Assembly (NCBI GenBank): GCA_030144725.1
Contig: JASKMD010000005.1
Span: 5,877,212 to 5,941,211, forward strand
Length of the DNA: 64,000 bases
Source: Haematococcus lacustris
Taxonomy: Eukaryota; Chlorophyta; Chlorophyceae; Chlamydomonadales; Haematococcaceae
Reading direction: 5' to 3'
This document shows positions 42,637 through 53,006 of this stretch, in pieces. Within the stretch, counting starts at the first letter, position 1; the number at the start of each line of letters is the position of its first letter. The position numbers and the translations under genes are program-made. The notes beneath the pieces were generated by a model. It did no database searches. It was not told the DNA's origin and saw only the letters and a list, made by a program, of their open reading frames with translations.

Positions 42637-42873
42637 TTAACAGAGCCTGGTGAGGGAAGGACGCAAGGTTTTCTTTAGCTGATAATCACAACACGCCGAC
42701 TGAGCCTGACGCCGAGTAGGCTCACTGAGCTGCAATAAGGCTGATGCACAGTCGCAGCGATAATGGAATGCTGTGGCTGGAGACTGCTGGCTGTAGCTCT
42801 GCAGGTACTGACCGGGGGCAAGGAATAGCGCCAGGCACGACACAAGGCACAAGACAGCGAAGCACTTCATCAT
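42637..42873 (-). CDS. Putative secreted cysteine-containing peptide or first exon of the repeat-protein gene
   Basis: Starts MMKCFAVLCLVSCLALFLAP, a convincing signal peptide, then QYLQSYSQQSPATAFHYRCD and a region with several cysteines, 78 residues to the stop. A GGTCAGT donor-like site follows the signal peptide, so it may be exon 1 of the gene whose last exons are at 42268-40722. Which reading is right cannot be decided from sequence alone. Confidence 0.35.
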   Translation of the reverse strand: MMKCFAVLCLVSCLALFLAPGQYLQSYSQQSPATAFHYRCDCASALLQLSEPTRRQAQSACCDYQLKKTLRPSLTRLC

Positions 42874-42899
42874 CTCTGCTGTTGAGTAAGGGACTGGGA

Positions 42900-44171
42900 G
42901 GTGGTGGTGTTTGCGGTGGGCGACCGTACTTCACTTGGGCTCGACGCTGCAATGGAGCAGCAAAACGTCGGGCCACAAGCTCTTATGGTACGGGTAACCG
43001 CGGCGGCTTGCAAGAAGTGGGCTTGCATCACACTAGGTCATTAGGTGGTTGCAAATGCAACCTGCCGGGACTCAATACCCCTGCTCGAACTCTCGCTGCG
43101 ACCGCGTGGCACCTTTTGGCAGCTTCTGAGGAACTCCAATGTTTTGAGCCGGTTCGCAAGCTGTACGCTACCGAGAACTTCGCGGTATTCGCTTTGTCCT
43201 GCCTGGTGTGCATCCACGCCCAATACTGATGCACACTAACGAGTGGTGGCTTGTGATCATCAATTAATCTGTACGCACAGCTTGATTGGCAGCTCAGCTG
43301 GGTCCACTTTGTACTTCCTTCGATTCACATTGGACACTACAACACAAGCGACAATATCATGAGTCTTAAGTCACGACATGCAGAGATATACAAGATATAT
43401 GAGAACCCGATGGATGTGGGTATCTATCACGTGAGCCGAGCACGCTTGTCAGGCTCAGGGCTAGGCTCCCATTCCCGCATTGTGGTGCGCTTGCCAGGCT
43501 TGCTTGGCAATTCAGCCCTTCCTGACGGCTGCTCCACATGTTGGCTATTGGGTACAACGGCTGGCTTTGCTCGGCAGTTGTGCAGGTCTTGGTACAGGAG
43601 CGTGGGGTTGGGGCATGGTTTGCGGGACACCAGAATCGCACCCAGCCTGCAGGCATGTAGAACATTGGTGTGCCGCAGAGTGCCTGCTGTGGTGCTGTAC
43701 TTGTGCCGACCGGATCTGGTGAGGGACTGTACTGGAGACATTATGACTTGTGACCTTCTGTCAATGTTGCATATCTGCCTGTCCAGGTTAGTTGTTGCAG
43801 CAATTCTATAATACCATATGTAACCCTAGACATGAAATGTGTTAAAGCGTGACAGAATGGGTTCGATGGGTTCTTGATAGCGAAAAGGGAAGGAGCTGCA
43901 CAAACACATCATGCAGGGTTCTTGAAGGATTCATATTGCCAAGGCCTGTTTAAAGAGCTTGATCAATTGGGTTTCATCATCCGCCCGTACTGCCTCTCAC
44001 AGCTGCTGATACCTGCTCCTGCTGCTGCTGCTGACAGATGCGATTGTGGTGTTGTGCAGAAACCATAAGAGGTGATAACCAACCAGTGTTTGGTGGGACC
44101 TCAGTGCAGCCTCCCCCAGCCCAGGGTGCAGCCCCCCTGGACCCAAGCCGCTGTCACCCCCAGCCTGCCAG
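42900..44171. other. No gene recognised
   Basis: Open frames of 60-160 codons on both strands without recognisable motifs. Probably promoter of the leftward gene and degraded repeat. The right part leads into the TnpB/Fanzor-like remnant. Confidence 0.5.
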
Positions 44172-44564
44172 CCTGGAGCCAGGGCCAATGCCGTGTTGCA
44201 GGCCGGCGTCAAGGTGATGGAGAGGCCCAACAGCGGCAAGCCAACAGGCAGGCAGCGGGGCAAGGTGGTGACAGTAGATGTGTTCTACACCAGCAAGGTC
44301 AACTCAGCTGTCAACAGCCCCCAGCCCTGTAAGATCCGGCTAAGCCGCGGCAAGCCCACCTGGCCTGCAGGCTGGAAGCCCCAAACGAGTCAGATTAAGG
44401 ACCGCTTGTTGCGATCAGCCTGGAGCCAGTGGTGTGAGGTGCCAGTGCCGGGCCTCATGTGGTGCCCCTGGATGATTCAGGCCACGCCTGGGGACCTTGG
44501 CAGATGGGTGGCTAGGGACTGCAACTCAGCTCTCAACCTCAAGCGGGCGGGAGAGGCACCATGA
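44172..44564 (+). pseudogene. Fanzor/TnpB-like RuvC nuclease, C-terminal remnant
   Basis: One frame reads ANAVLQAGVKVMERPNSGK, RGKVVTVDVFYTSKVNSAVN, WPAGWKPQTSQIKDRLLRSA, GLMWCPWM and GRWVARDCNSALNLKRAGEA, then TGA 44562-44564. The order (V-V-x-V-D then Y-T-S; a Cys-Pro pair; R-D-x-N-x-A-L-N) matches the end of TnpB/Fanzor proteins: the loop before the zinc finger, the second zinc-finger half, and the RuvC-III motif with its catalytic Asp (codon 44517-44519). Zinc-finger cysteines are mostly absent. It shares most of these residues with 60256-61025. No upstream domains are found, so it is a fragment or 3' exon. The nuclease family is inferred from motifs only. Confidence 0.5.
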
Positions 44565-44636
44565 CGGCCAGTGCAGCTGTGCTGGTGGTCACACCAAGCA
44601 AGGGCCCCAGTCCAAGCACTATCCAAGCTCTTGCTA

Positions 44637-44740
44637 GCATAAGAGCATGTGCCTCATGCCAACGATTGTCACCCCAGGGGGGTAGGGATAGGAGATTAGG
44701 TAATGGCACAGGCAACATTTGGTGACTCCAGATAACGTAG
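44637..44740 (+). ncRNA. Conserved 3' element of the Fanzor/TnpB-like repeat (copy 1)
   Basis: Seventy-odd bases after the stop, AGAGCATGTGCCTCATGCCA then CACCCCAGGGGGGTAGGG (hairpin-forming) and GAGATTAGGTAATGGCAC. The same blocks occur at 56063-56160, and a weaker version at 61051-61125. Known TnpB and Fanzor loci encode their guide RNA at this position. Calling it a guide RNA is inference; it may simply be the element's right end. Confidence 0.35.
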
Positions 44741-44829
44741 CCCCAAGTTGTAGAGGGGATATGTGCTGTCCTGGTCAGTTTGTCAAACTTACTCAGATCA
44801 TGTGCACCCTGTTGTGACCCAGCACTGGC

Positions 44830-47800
44830 TCACCGGAGTATTCGTGCCAGCAAGCTGTCCGATGCGTTGCATGGTGCGGTCAGCTGCTGGTAAGCAAAGT
44901 CAAAAGCTGCCTTGACGCGCATGATGTTAAAAGATGACCTGCAGTGCATGCAACGGCAGGGGGACACATAACTGCAAACCAACCTCTTGGTGCATGTTTG
45001 TCTCGGCCAGCATATGTGCTATTGCTGTAACCATGTGGTGTTGCTGACCATGATGGGCCCCCTGATGGGCACACCGGATCTGGCAGGCATGACCAGTCCT
45101 CTGGCAGCCAGGCCCCTACCTGCAGATGTCATTGCTGGGATCCTTAGGGTCTTCCACTGCCAGCATGTAAGGACGCTCGCTGTTGGTCCAGTCAGCTCCA
45201 TCCTTGTCAGCCTTGGGAAAGAAGCACCCACCACTCGCACACGACAAGCCAACCTGCAAGGCCGACATGGGCACATGGGCTGCAACGAGATAAACACAGC
45301 CTGGGCGCACCTTCCCTCCTTCCCATATATGCTAATAAAGACTACAGCGATGGCACAAGTGTTGCTGGGAGCAGAGGTGTGCTATGACCTGTTGCCTGCA
45401 CCTCATGCATGTTCATCACTCGGCCAAACGTCCTGAAGAAGTCAACCAGCAGCACGCCCAGGCTTGCTTCCAAATACGGGCATTTCTGGGTTTTGTTGCC
45501 AGATGCACCTGCCCTCTTCTTGGCTGACCCACTGCTGGTGCCACTGTGAGGCCGTCCAGGGCCCCCGCTGCTACTGCTTTGGGATGGCCGCCGAGAGTTG
45601 TGCAGCTGCAGGAAGGCTGCTACCATGGTGATGAGGCCGTAGGAGCCTATGCCCCCGGAGTATACCTGTGGCAGGCAGGCAGGTCGCAAGGATGGGTGCA
45701 CGGAGGGAAAGAGGTCGCCCTCAAAAGCTGCAGAGGCGCATGCGCTGCCTGCTCACAGCTGCGCACTTGCCTCTCCTGCAACTAGCTGGCAGTTCAAGGC
45801 AACAAGGGACAATGAAACCAAACGCTTACACAGGGCCCCAGCCCCATAGGGAGGATTCCAAAAGCAACATCACACCCTATCACTCCATAGGCTTCTCCAA
45901 CCACAGCATGTTGCATGGGCTGCTTGCAGGGCGCCAGCATGGCACACCTCATTGAGCTCCCGCTGCTGCAGGAACAGCTTCAGGATGAGCACCAGCGGCC
46001 GCATCATGGGCCACACTTGCACAAACTCCTGCACGAGCTCGGCTGCCTGTGTTGAGCCAATGTGGAGCCAGTGCACAAAAACACAGTTGCAACACATGCC
46101 ATCCTGCAAACCCTTGCCGTGTTCGATCCTGCAACACCTTTCCGCCCCGCCCCGCCCTACACATACCCCGTTCTATCCTGAACCACTGTTGATCCTCACA
46201 GCTTTGAAGCAAGCCCAGCTTAGCTCAGCCAGCCGACCAGCCAGCCAACCAGCCAGGCATTTGCCTTCCCACAACTGAGACAGCCCTGCCTCACAAGCCC
46301 CTCGCCCCTTTCTACACCCTTGTCCTGGCCCACCACCCTGCCCCACAACCCACTTTGTATGCCAAGCTGCTCTGCCTGCCTGCCAAATGTTTCACTGGGA
46401 GATGATGGCGGGGGCAATTGGGCACGCGAACATGGCATGAGGTTGCGGAGCTGAGCTGTTAAGATTTCACTTGCCTGGAAGCCATGTCCTGGTAGTACCT
46501 CCCTGCCACAACCACCTGCCTTACCTGGGGTCCATTGGCCACGTCAAACGATACATCAAAGGCCAGGCCACCATGTCCAGTGGTCTCAAACTTGATGATA
46601 GGCACCCGGGCTCTGCCAATCACCTGGACAGAGCATCACATCTGGCATCTTGCTCACACCCTAGACAGGCGGTCAGGGTAAGGTCCTGAAACAAAACATA
46701 TCAGACAGCCAGCAGCCTGTGACCCAGGCTGTGCTATTCATGTCCCTGACAGGCAGCGGCAGGCACTGCAGGCCATGCATACATACAGCACATTCCACTC
46801 AATCACCGTCCTGGAGCTGTCCTGCCTGCACCCTGTGCCCTCAATCCTGACCAGGACCTGGACCTGGACCTGGTGATGACCTAAACACCAGTGGTTTACT
46901 TGGTGATATTCATTGCGGTGGTGGTAAGCTGGATTGCAAACTGCAGGCGGGCTGCAGGCATGGGAAGGTTGCAGAAACGCTACTTGCCAACATACACAAC
47001 TAGTGTACTGCATTGTACTGCATAACCAGTGCCACTGCTCAGTACTATAACAACAAGCATCAGCGCCCCATAACGGCCTATAGGGCAGACGCTGCCCTGC
47101 CACCCCAGCACCTGAATGCCTGTAGCGACATTCTTACGGGCGAGGGCTGTAGCCAGAGCCTTGAGGCCGTCAGGGATGTTGGCACAGCGTGAGTCAGTGA
47201 CAACCAGGTCGATGTCCGAGGTGGGCACAAACAGCCCTGGATATTAAAACATGCCAAAACAGGGTGGGTCGAGCAGCCAGGGCGGTGCTGTGGAGACCTA
47301 GCATCATTTGGGTAAGAGCTATCAGGGACCAGGATGAGAGGGGACTAGGGGGAGCCAGGGTCAGGGTCAGGGGTCCTTGGAGCAGATAGCAGGCTGGGCG
47401 CAGATTGTCTGCTACCACAGCTAGCACTGTCTGCTACCACTATTGTCTGCTACCTCTATTGTCTGCTACCACAGCTAGCACTGCCATACTGCACACTATT
47501 ACTGCCAATGTCCTCCCATGCTCGCCATGGTGCAAGTCATGCCACTGCTGTCAGGAGGACATTGCTGTTAGGGTATGCCAGGTGCAAGGTGTGGGATGCA
47601 AGGCGCAAAACGGGCTCCCAGAACGCAGGTATGTGCTTTCTGTACTATGTGCTGACAAAACAAAAGCAGTCACTACCTGTTGCAAAGGAGCCAAACACAG
47701 CCACTTGAGCAGAGGGCCAGATAGAGTTGACCACCCCGGCCACCTCAGCGACTGCGGCCCGCCGTGCTGCTACCTCTTCTGGTGCAGGTTGCAGCAGCTC

Positions 47801-48463
47801 AGACAGCTCAACCATCTCTGCGTCACGGCAAGAGGCTGGTATTCAACCACGGTGACAGAGCTGCTGGTGCCTGCTGGATGGCCCTGCTTGTGCAGATAGT
47901 GGGGTGGGCACTATATCCATTGAGGTATCCACTGAGGTGCTTACCTTGATGCAAGCGGAGAAATGGGCTTTGAATTCCCTTGCATCGCTGCATCCAATAA
48001 GGCTGCTTCCCAATGACCTCGATGTCAGCAAGTGACGCCGCTGCGGATGCTTGGACTGGGACTGGTGATGCAGTAGGCACAGTGTTGCTTGCTGAAATGG
48101 CGATGAAGTCTGATTGTACAGCTGCACCAACTTCGTCATTGCTGACTGGTTGCTGGTCTGGTGCATCTTCCTTTGTCTGTGCATCCACCTCTGGCTGCAT
48201 CCAGCAGCATGTACCCACACGACGCTTGCAAGTCCCTCTAGTGTCGCATGCTGCTAACAAGCTGCACTTACCTCGGACCGGGCCTGCTTGATGATGTTTA
48301 TCGGCGATGCTGCAATCGCAGTTGCAGCTGATAGCTGCTGGGCGACAGCAGCGTTGAAAGCAGCCACGTAAGTGCTAGCCGTCGTAGCTGGCGCTGTACG
48401 CTTGCCAAGGCCCAACGCAAAGCCAGCAGTGTACACAAACTTGCCCTGCACTTTCTCGCCCAT
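44830..48463 (-). CDS. TRF4: TRF4/TENT4-type non-canonical poly(A) RNA polymerase, nine exons
   Basis: Exons, minus strand: 48463-48272, 48194-47945, 47817-47677, 47236-47112, 46623-46525, 46046-45948, 45665-45402, 45253-45120 and 44938-44830. They total 1,413 nt, 470 residues, with consistent phase throughout. Nucleotidyltransferase core: VAVFGSFATGLFVPTSDIDLVV (split here by an intron after FATG) with the DxD metal ligands; third Asp in GLAFDVSFDVANGP. Central domain: WPMMRPLVLILKLFLQQREL then NEVYSGGIGSYGLI. PAP-associated part: LGVLLVDFFRTFGR, MLAVEDPKDPSNDI, SSFNIMRVKAAFDFAYQQL. The family adds short oligo(A) tails to nuclear RNAs for exosome decay, or tails mRNAs. A low-complexity Ser/Gly insert lies in exon 7. 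The last codons could instead be a donor (CG/GTGAGC), adding an exon. Confidence 0.93.
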
Positions 48464-49047
48464 CCTAGCTTATCCAAGCTATCAACTTCGCGTATGCTCC
48501 CCCAAGCGCAGGCTGCAGCATTGCGCATGTATGAGCACTATTCATGCAAACAGTACTCCATGCTCTCCCGGTAGCCCCGGTAGCCCCGGTAGTCCCAGCA
48601 GTGGCAGTAGCAGTGGCAGTGGCAGTGGCAGTGGCAGTGGCAGTGGCAGTGGCAGTGGCAGTGGCAGTGGCAGTGGCAGTGGCAGTGGCAGTGGCAGTGG
48701 CAGTGGCAGTGGCAGTGGCAGTGGCAGTGGCAGTGGCAGTGGCAGTGGCAGTGGCAGTGGCAGTGGCAGTGGCAGCGGCAGCGGCAGTGGCAGCGGCAAT
48801 GGCAGAGCCAGGGCACCATGGCTTTTAAATGGTGCACGGTACAGTTTGTTAGATAGTTCGCTATCCCTGTTTAATCCAAAACCTATCTAGAGCAGGCTAA
48901 TGACTAACCCAGGTTTACGAGACGAGCAGGCGTCACGAGGACATGCACTAAACATTGGTTGCATGCCGTTTTACGAATACCGCCTACCATGTTCGTATGC
49001 TGTGCCCATCATGCTGTGCCCATTCACACGCCGTTGCATACAATTCA
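48464..49047. promoter_or_regulatory. Divergent intergenic region with (GGCAGT)n microsatellite
   Basis: A 584-bp gap between the start codons of the poly(A) polymerase (left, minus) and the GT90 gene (right, plus). It must hold both 5' UTRs and promoters. The GGCAGT array occupies 48601-48790. No TATA box was identified. Confidence 0.6.
48601..48790. repeat. (GGCAGT)n hexanucleotide array, about 30 copies
   Basis: Regular hexamer array with GGCAGC variants at the right edge. All frames are open for lack of stops; not coding. Confidence 0.97.
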
Positions 49048-51867
49048 ATGCTACCACCTCACATGCAAAGAACACCATCTCTTGGGTTTGCGACGTTTGC
49101 AACACTGGTACTGCTTGTACATAGCACGGAGCTCTCGTGCCTAGACACAGTCCGGCGCCAAGGCCTGCCATTGCAGTTGACAGCTCGCTCACGATCCCTC
49201 CCGGATACGTCGTTCGTGACATCGGACTGGCCTCGCCTGCCACCACTGCGTATAGCTCCTCACTGGCCTGGATGTACAGCAGACATCTTCAGGTACAAGG
49301 TCTACCAGCGCGTGGTGTATGCCGACCACACTCACCAGCGCATGCGAGTGTCGCGCTATCAAAGGTGCGAGCTGCAATCAACAACCCCCAACCCGGTGCA
49401 AGGACGATCAAACCGTGCATCCAACCCGTTTATACAGAGAAACATTTCTGGAAATGCTTTTGATAGCTATTTGGCTCTACAAGGACTTCCCTGATTGTGA
49501 CTTATATGTCAACTTTTCGGATGTTCTACAACCCTGCTCAGTCCCTGTCCCCTTCCTCCAGGCAAGTGAAATTCAATATGCTGTACCCTGCAATTGCCGT
49601 GATTGAGACATATCACATCTTTCTTGTGTGGCGTATCTTATGCACGTACAGTAGTACACCGCCATCCACGGTGTTCGCCGAAGCAACCTGCCACTCGACA
49701 CTGCTCCCCACTTGTCACACTTGCTTCAACCCAGTGGAGCAAACCCAGTGGATCCACTAGCAGGCAGTGCATCTGAGGATGAGGCCAACTTCGACGTCAA
49801 CCCCATGCACCTTATCATGTGGAGAGTCGGCCACGAGAAAGAGCAGCTGGTAAGTGTTCATCTGTCAGCTGTGTGGTGCTGTGGAGCCATGTTAGGTGCA
49901 TGACTATTGTGCCCAGTCCCAGAGGCTGCCTGCCTAGAAAAACATGGTTCAGAGGCCCACAACTTCAGCTACCTGCTGCAGCATGCGCTGGTATGCCGTG
50001 CAGGTGCCTTACACGCGTGGCTTTGTCATACCTTACCCAGAAGACTGGGTGCGCCTATCCCTCACTCAGCGGCAGTTGCTTGCATACTCTAACTGCCTTG
50101 TCAGCCGCTATGAGCAAAACATCACAGCCTCAGCAGCCGGGCAGAAAAGCAGCCTGAACTCCACTAGCAGTACAGCACTGCCAGCAGTACAGCAGTACAC
50201 GGACAGCTGGGCGGCTCGTCGTGTCCCTCGCGCTGTCTGGCGCGGGAGTGCTACTGGGTACCTGCGGGGCTGGTCACCCAATGTCAGCACCGACCCTATC
50301 AACCTGCAAAGCCACGCTGGCCGCTCCCTCTTTAACAAGCGGACATATATGGCTGCCATGGCCCGCCCTTACCCATGGTTGGACATTGGCATCACAGGTG
50401 CTTGCAGGCGAGCATGGCCTACACATGGCCCATTGAGCTACAGCAATGCTGGGCTGTGCTGCGGCTACCAATCATGCGCCAGGGTTGCGCGATGTGCTGC
50501 TTGCAGGGTTTTGGCCGAAGCACTGGTCGGCCCCTGAGCCTGTTCTAGACGAAGCCGGCAAGGCCGTGTTGAAGCTGAGCATGCGGCAGGCCATTGACCT
50601 CGAAGCGTGGAGCAGGTGACCAAGGGCACCCGCTGAGGTTGCGGGTCAAGCTGTAGGGTGTGCTGCTGGGTTGGGTGCAGCTGGCCTGTCTGCTAGCCCT
50701 GTCACCCCAGGCCATGCTCCATGCATGCTGGCGTCTTGTGGTCAGCTGACAGTGACTTTCCTGGTTTACTGCAGGTACACACTCAGCATCTCCGTTGACG
50801 GCCACGGACCTCCATGGCGTTTGGCTCGCCAGATGCTGGGAATGACGCCGGTTGCAAAGGTGGAGTCCCCACTAAAGGTATGCCTGTTGCTGCCTCTTAA
50901 GCTGTTCTGTTGGTAATATGCAAACTAGGGGGTTGCACATCAGGGTCAGCACAGCAGTACGCAACCTTTGAGATCACCCTCCCACCTTGCATGACCAGTA
51001 GAATCAACTTATCTGCTTCCTCTTTCCCGCTCACTTTGATGTCCCACAGCCCAGGCGTTGTGCTACCTGCATGTTGTATCCAGGAGTGGTACAGCCATCT
51101 GCTGCGCCCTGGGGTGCACTATGAGCCCATCCGTCATGACCTGCACGACCTGGCCTCCCGCACCCGCACTCTGATCCTGGAGGCCAAGCGCAACAGCAGC
51201 AGGCTCCAGCACATGGCAGCTGCGGCTCGGGACCTGGTGGCCGGCCACATGAACGGCCTATCCCAGCTGGATGCCCTGATGACAGCGATCTTGCACACAA
51301 AAAAGGTGTGCTGCTGACCCATGGCCCTAAGCATTGATCGCCTCCCCACTATCTCCAAGCAAGCTGACTGACCGTCAGAACCAGTCAGAGTACTCCGGCA
51401 CAGTTGAGGTGGCGGGCACTGAGGGCATTGACGACACGACTCAGCAAGGGGTGGGTGAGGTGACGTCCTGCCTGCACATGTTACTTGCTTTGCAGGTGTG
51501 CCAATGGCAGGTGCAGCCGCCTGCAGTGCTTGTCAATGAAACACAGCCTAGTCCAGCAGCACAGCTCAGGCTTCCAAACAACTTGGCAATAGCAGCCACC
51601 TCCAGACAGCTCATAGCAACCAGCCCCATGAACCAAAAGAGTGGCCACATCAACGTAGACATCAGTGACACAGGTGGGACCGGCATCAGGCAGCTGGCGG
51701 CTAGGCAGGCGATGCAAGCCAAGCAGGCAGCAGAGCCAGCACTGTCAGGGGAGCCTGGGTGGCAGCGCCTCAAGCTGCAGCGCAACAGGCAGTGGCTGAG
51801 CGCAGGCTTCAGGCACCTGAAGCATGCAGTGATGGCTGACCTGCACCTCAACTTCCAGGCACCTTAG
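49048..51867 (+). CDS. CAP10/GT90-family glycosyltransferase, eight exons
   Basis: Exons: 49048-49292, 49438-49561, 49778-49849 (acceptor least certain), 50004-50397, 50507-50615, 50775-50877, 51084-51305 and 51496-51867. They total 1,641 nt, 546 residues, in phase. The N-terminus has a signal sequence (SLGFATFATLVLLVHS after Met49063). GT90 landmarks: FPDCDLYVNFSD, AVWRGSATGY, WLDIGITGFWPKHW, SISVDGHGPPWRLARQML, VAKVESPLKEWYSHLLRPGVHYEPIRHDLHDL. These enzymes are ER/Golgi O-glucosyl- or xylosyltransferases acting on secreted proteins or glycans; the acceptor is unknown. Exon 2 ends at a GC donor (CAG/GCAAGT). The last about 120 residues have no family match. If the donor at 51306 is ignored, the protein ends three codons later. 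Confidence 0.88.
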
Positions 51868-51936
51868 CCACAGGCAGCTGCGGGGTCACACGGAAGCACT
51901 CGGCCAAAGCTCCGTGCTATGACATGTGATTGCAAA

Positions 51937-52120
51937 GTTCGTGCAAAGACTGCGGTGGACTGTGCAGCACGAGCTACCCGCAATGTAGCTGCTGCTGAAA
52001 CTTTCCGATGTAAACCGCGACAGTTTGTCAATCAGAGAGGGCTGATAAGTGGTGCTCGAACACGAGAGAAGTTGCTGGGCTGGAAGTTACGTGGGAAAAC
52101 AATCCAGGTGTCAGGCCTAA
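51937..52120 (+). pseudogene. Conserved repeat-encoded fragment (third locus)
   Basis: RATRNVAAAETFRCKPRQFV and ARTREKLLGWKLRGKTIQVS, the same peptide as at 18008-18307 (minus), here about 70 bases after the GT90 stop and just upstream of a LINE 3' end. Confidence 0.5.
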
Positions 52121-52217
52121 TGGTGCTGCATGAGTTGGGGAGCCCCTCCAGCTTTACTGGCTTAGGGCTGCGTGCAAGTTCTGGAACACTGCCAAACTAT
52201 CCCACAGTGACCTGCTA

Positions 52218-52820
52218 ATGAGGGTCATCAAGGCAGATGTGGAGTTAGGCAGGAGATGTCAGGCAAGCTGGAGTGCTCAGCTCCAGCTTGCCGCCAGAGA
52301 GCTGATGGGGGGTGAGTTCACGTTGAGCCCGGACATGGTCATAGGCACCAAGGCTATGGAAGGCAAGTGGCTCGAAAGGTGGGGGAGGCGTTGGGTTGGG
52401 TTTGAGGGAGACCCTAGACTGCCTGAGACAGTGCATCGGGAGAGATGTTCGTATGCTGCATGGTTCAGGCATGGGGACGGCATTGGCATCAATCACATCA
52501 ATCAGACAGCTCTCTACAGAGGTCCGCACGAGCTTTACTAGGTTCAGGTTAGGTTTGGGGGTGGAGAAGGCTCGGTTTGAGGGGGTAACTTTCATTGATC
52601 GCACATGCACTAGATGCACAGAGGGGGTAGTGGATGACGCCATGCATTGCATCTTTGAGTGCACTGCCACGAGTCCCATCAGGCAGCAGGCGGAGTTTGC
52701 CATGACTTTCCAGGACAGTAATGAGAACTTGCATCTTTGTTTGTGCCCTTGCTTTGAAGTGCGCTACAGAAAGTCCCGAACCTGCCAAGCAAGGGCTGCC
52801 AAGCAGCCTAACGGCTGACG
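52218..52820 (+). pseudogene. LINE ORF2 C-terminal end with zinc-binding tail, frameshifted
   Basis: The first frame has ARELMGGEFTLSPDMV, CSYAAWFRHGDGIGINH and then breaks. A second frame resumes RQLSTEVRTSFTRFRLGLGV and EKARFEGVTFID, ending in a zinc-knuckle-like CTRCTEGVVDDAMHCIFEC. Against units 1 and 2 (17560-17640) about 17 bases are missing at the frame change (52499-52502). It is the true 3' end of the LINE family whose middle is in the tandem units, so it shows what those units lack. LINE 3'-tail sequence GGCTGACGGC...AGCGGTGTAAGC at 52811-52836 recurs at 59751-59776. Confidence 0.8.
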
Positions 52821-53006
52821 GCTTCAGCGGTGTAAGCCACCTATTTAAAACAATCCAGGTTCCCTTAGTATGTTAAGGGTTCACACTATGTCAACGGACG
52901 GAGGCGAAAATATGTTACTGAAGAGCACGAGCCAGCTTGCGACGGGTGTGTGCGAAGCCCTGTCAAATGATCGAGTATTGTGATTGAGCACCAGCCCATC
53001 AGCGGG

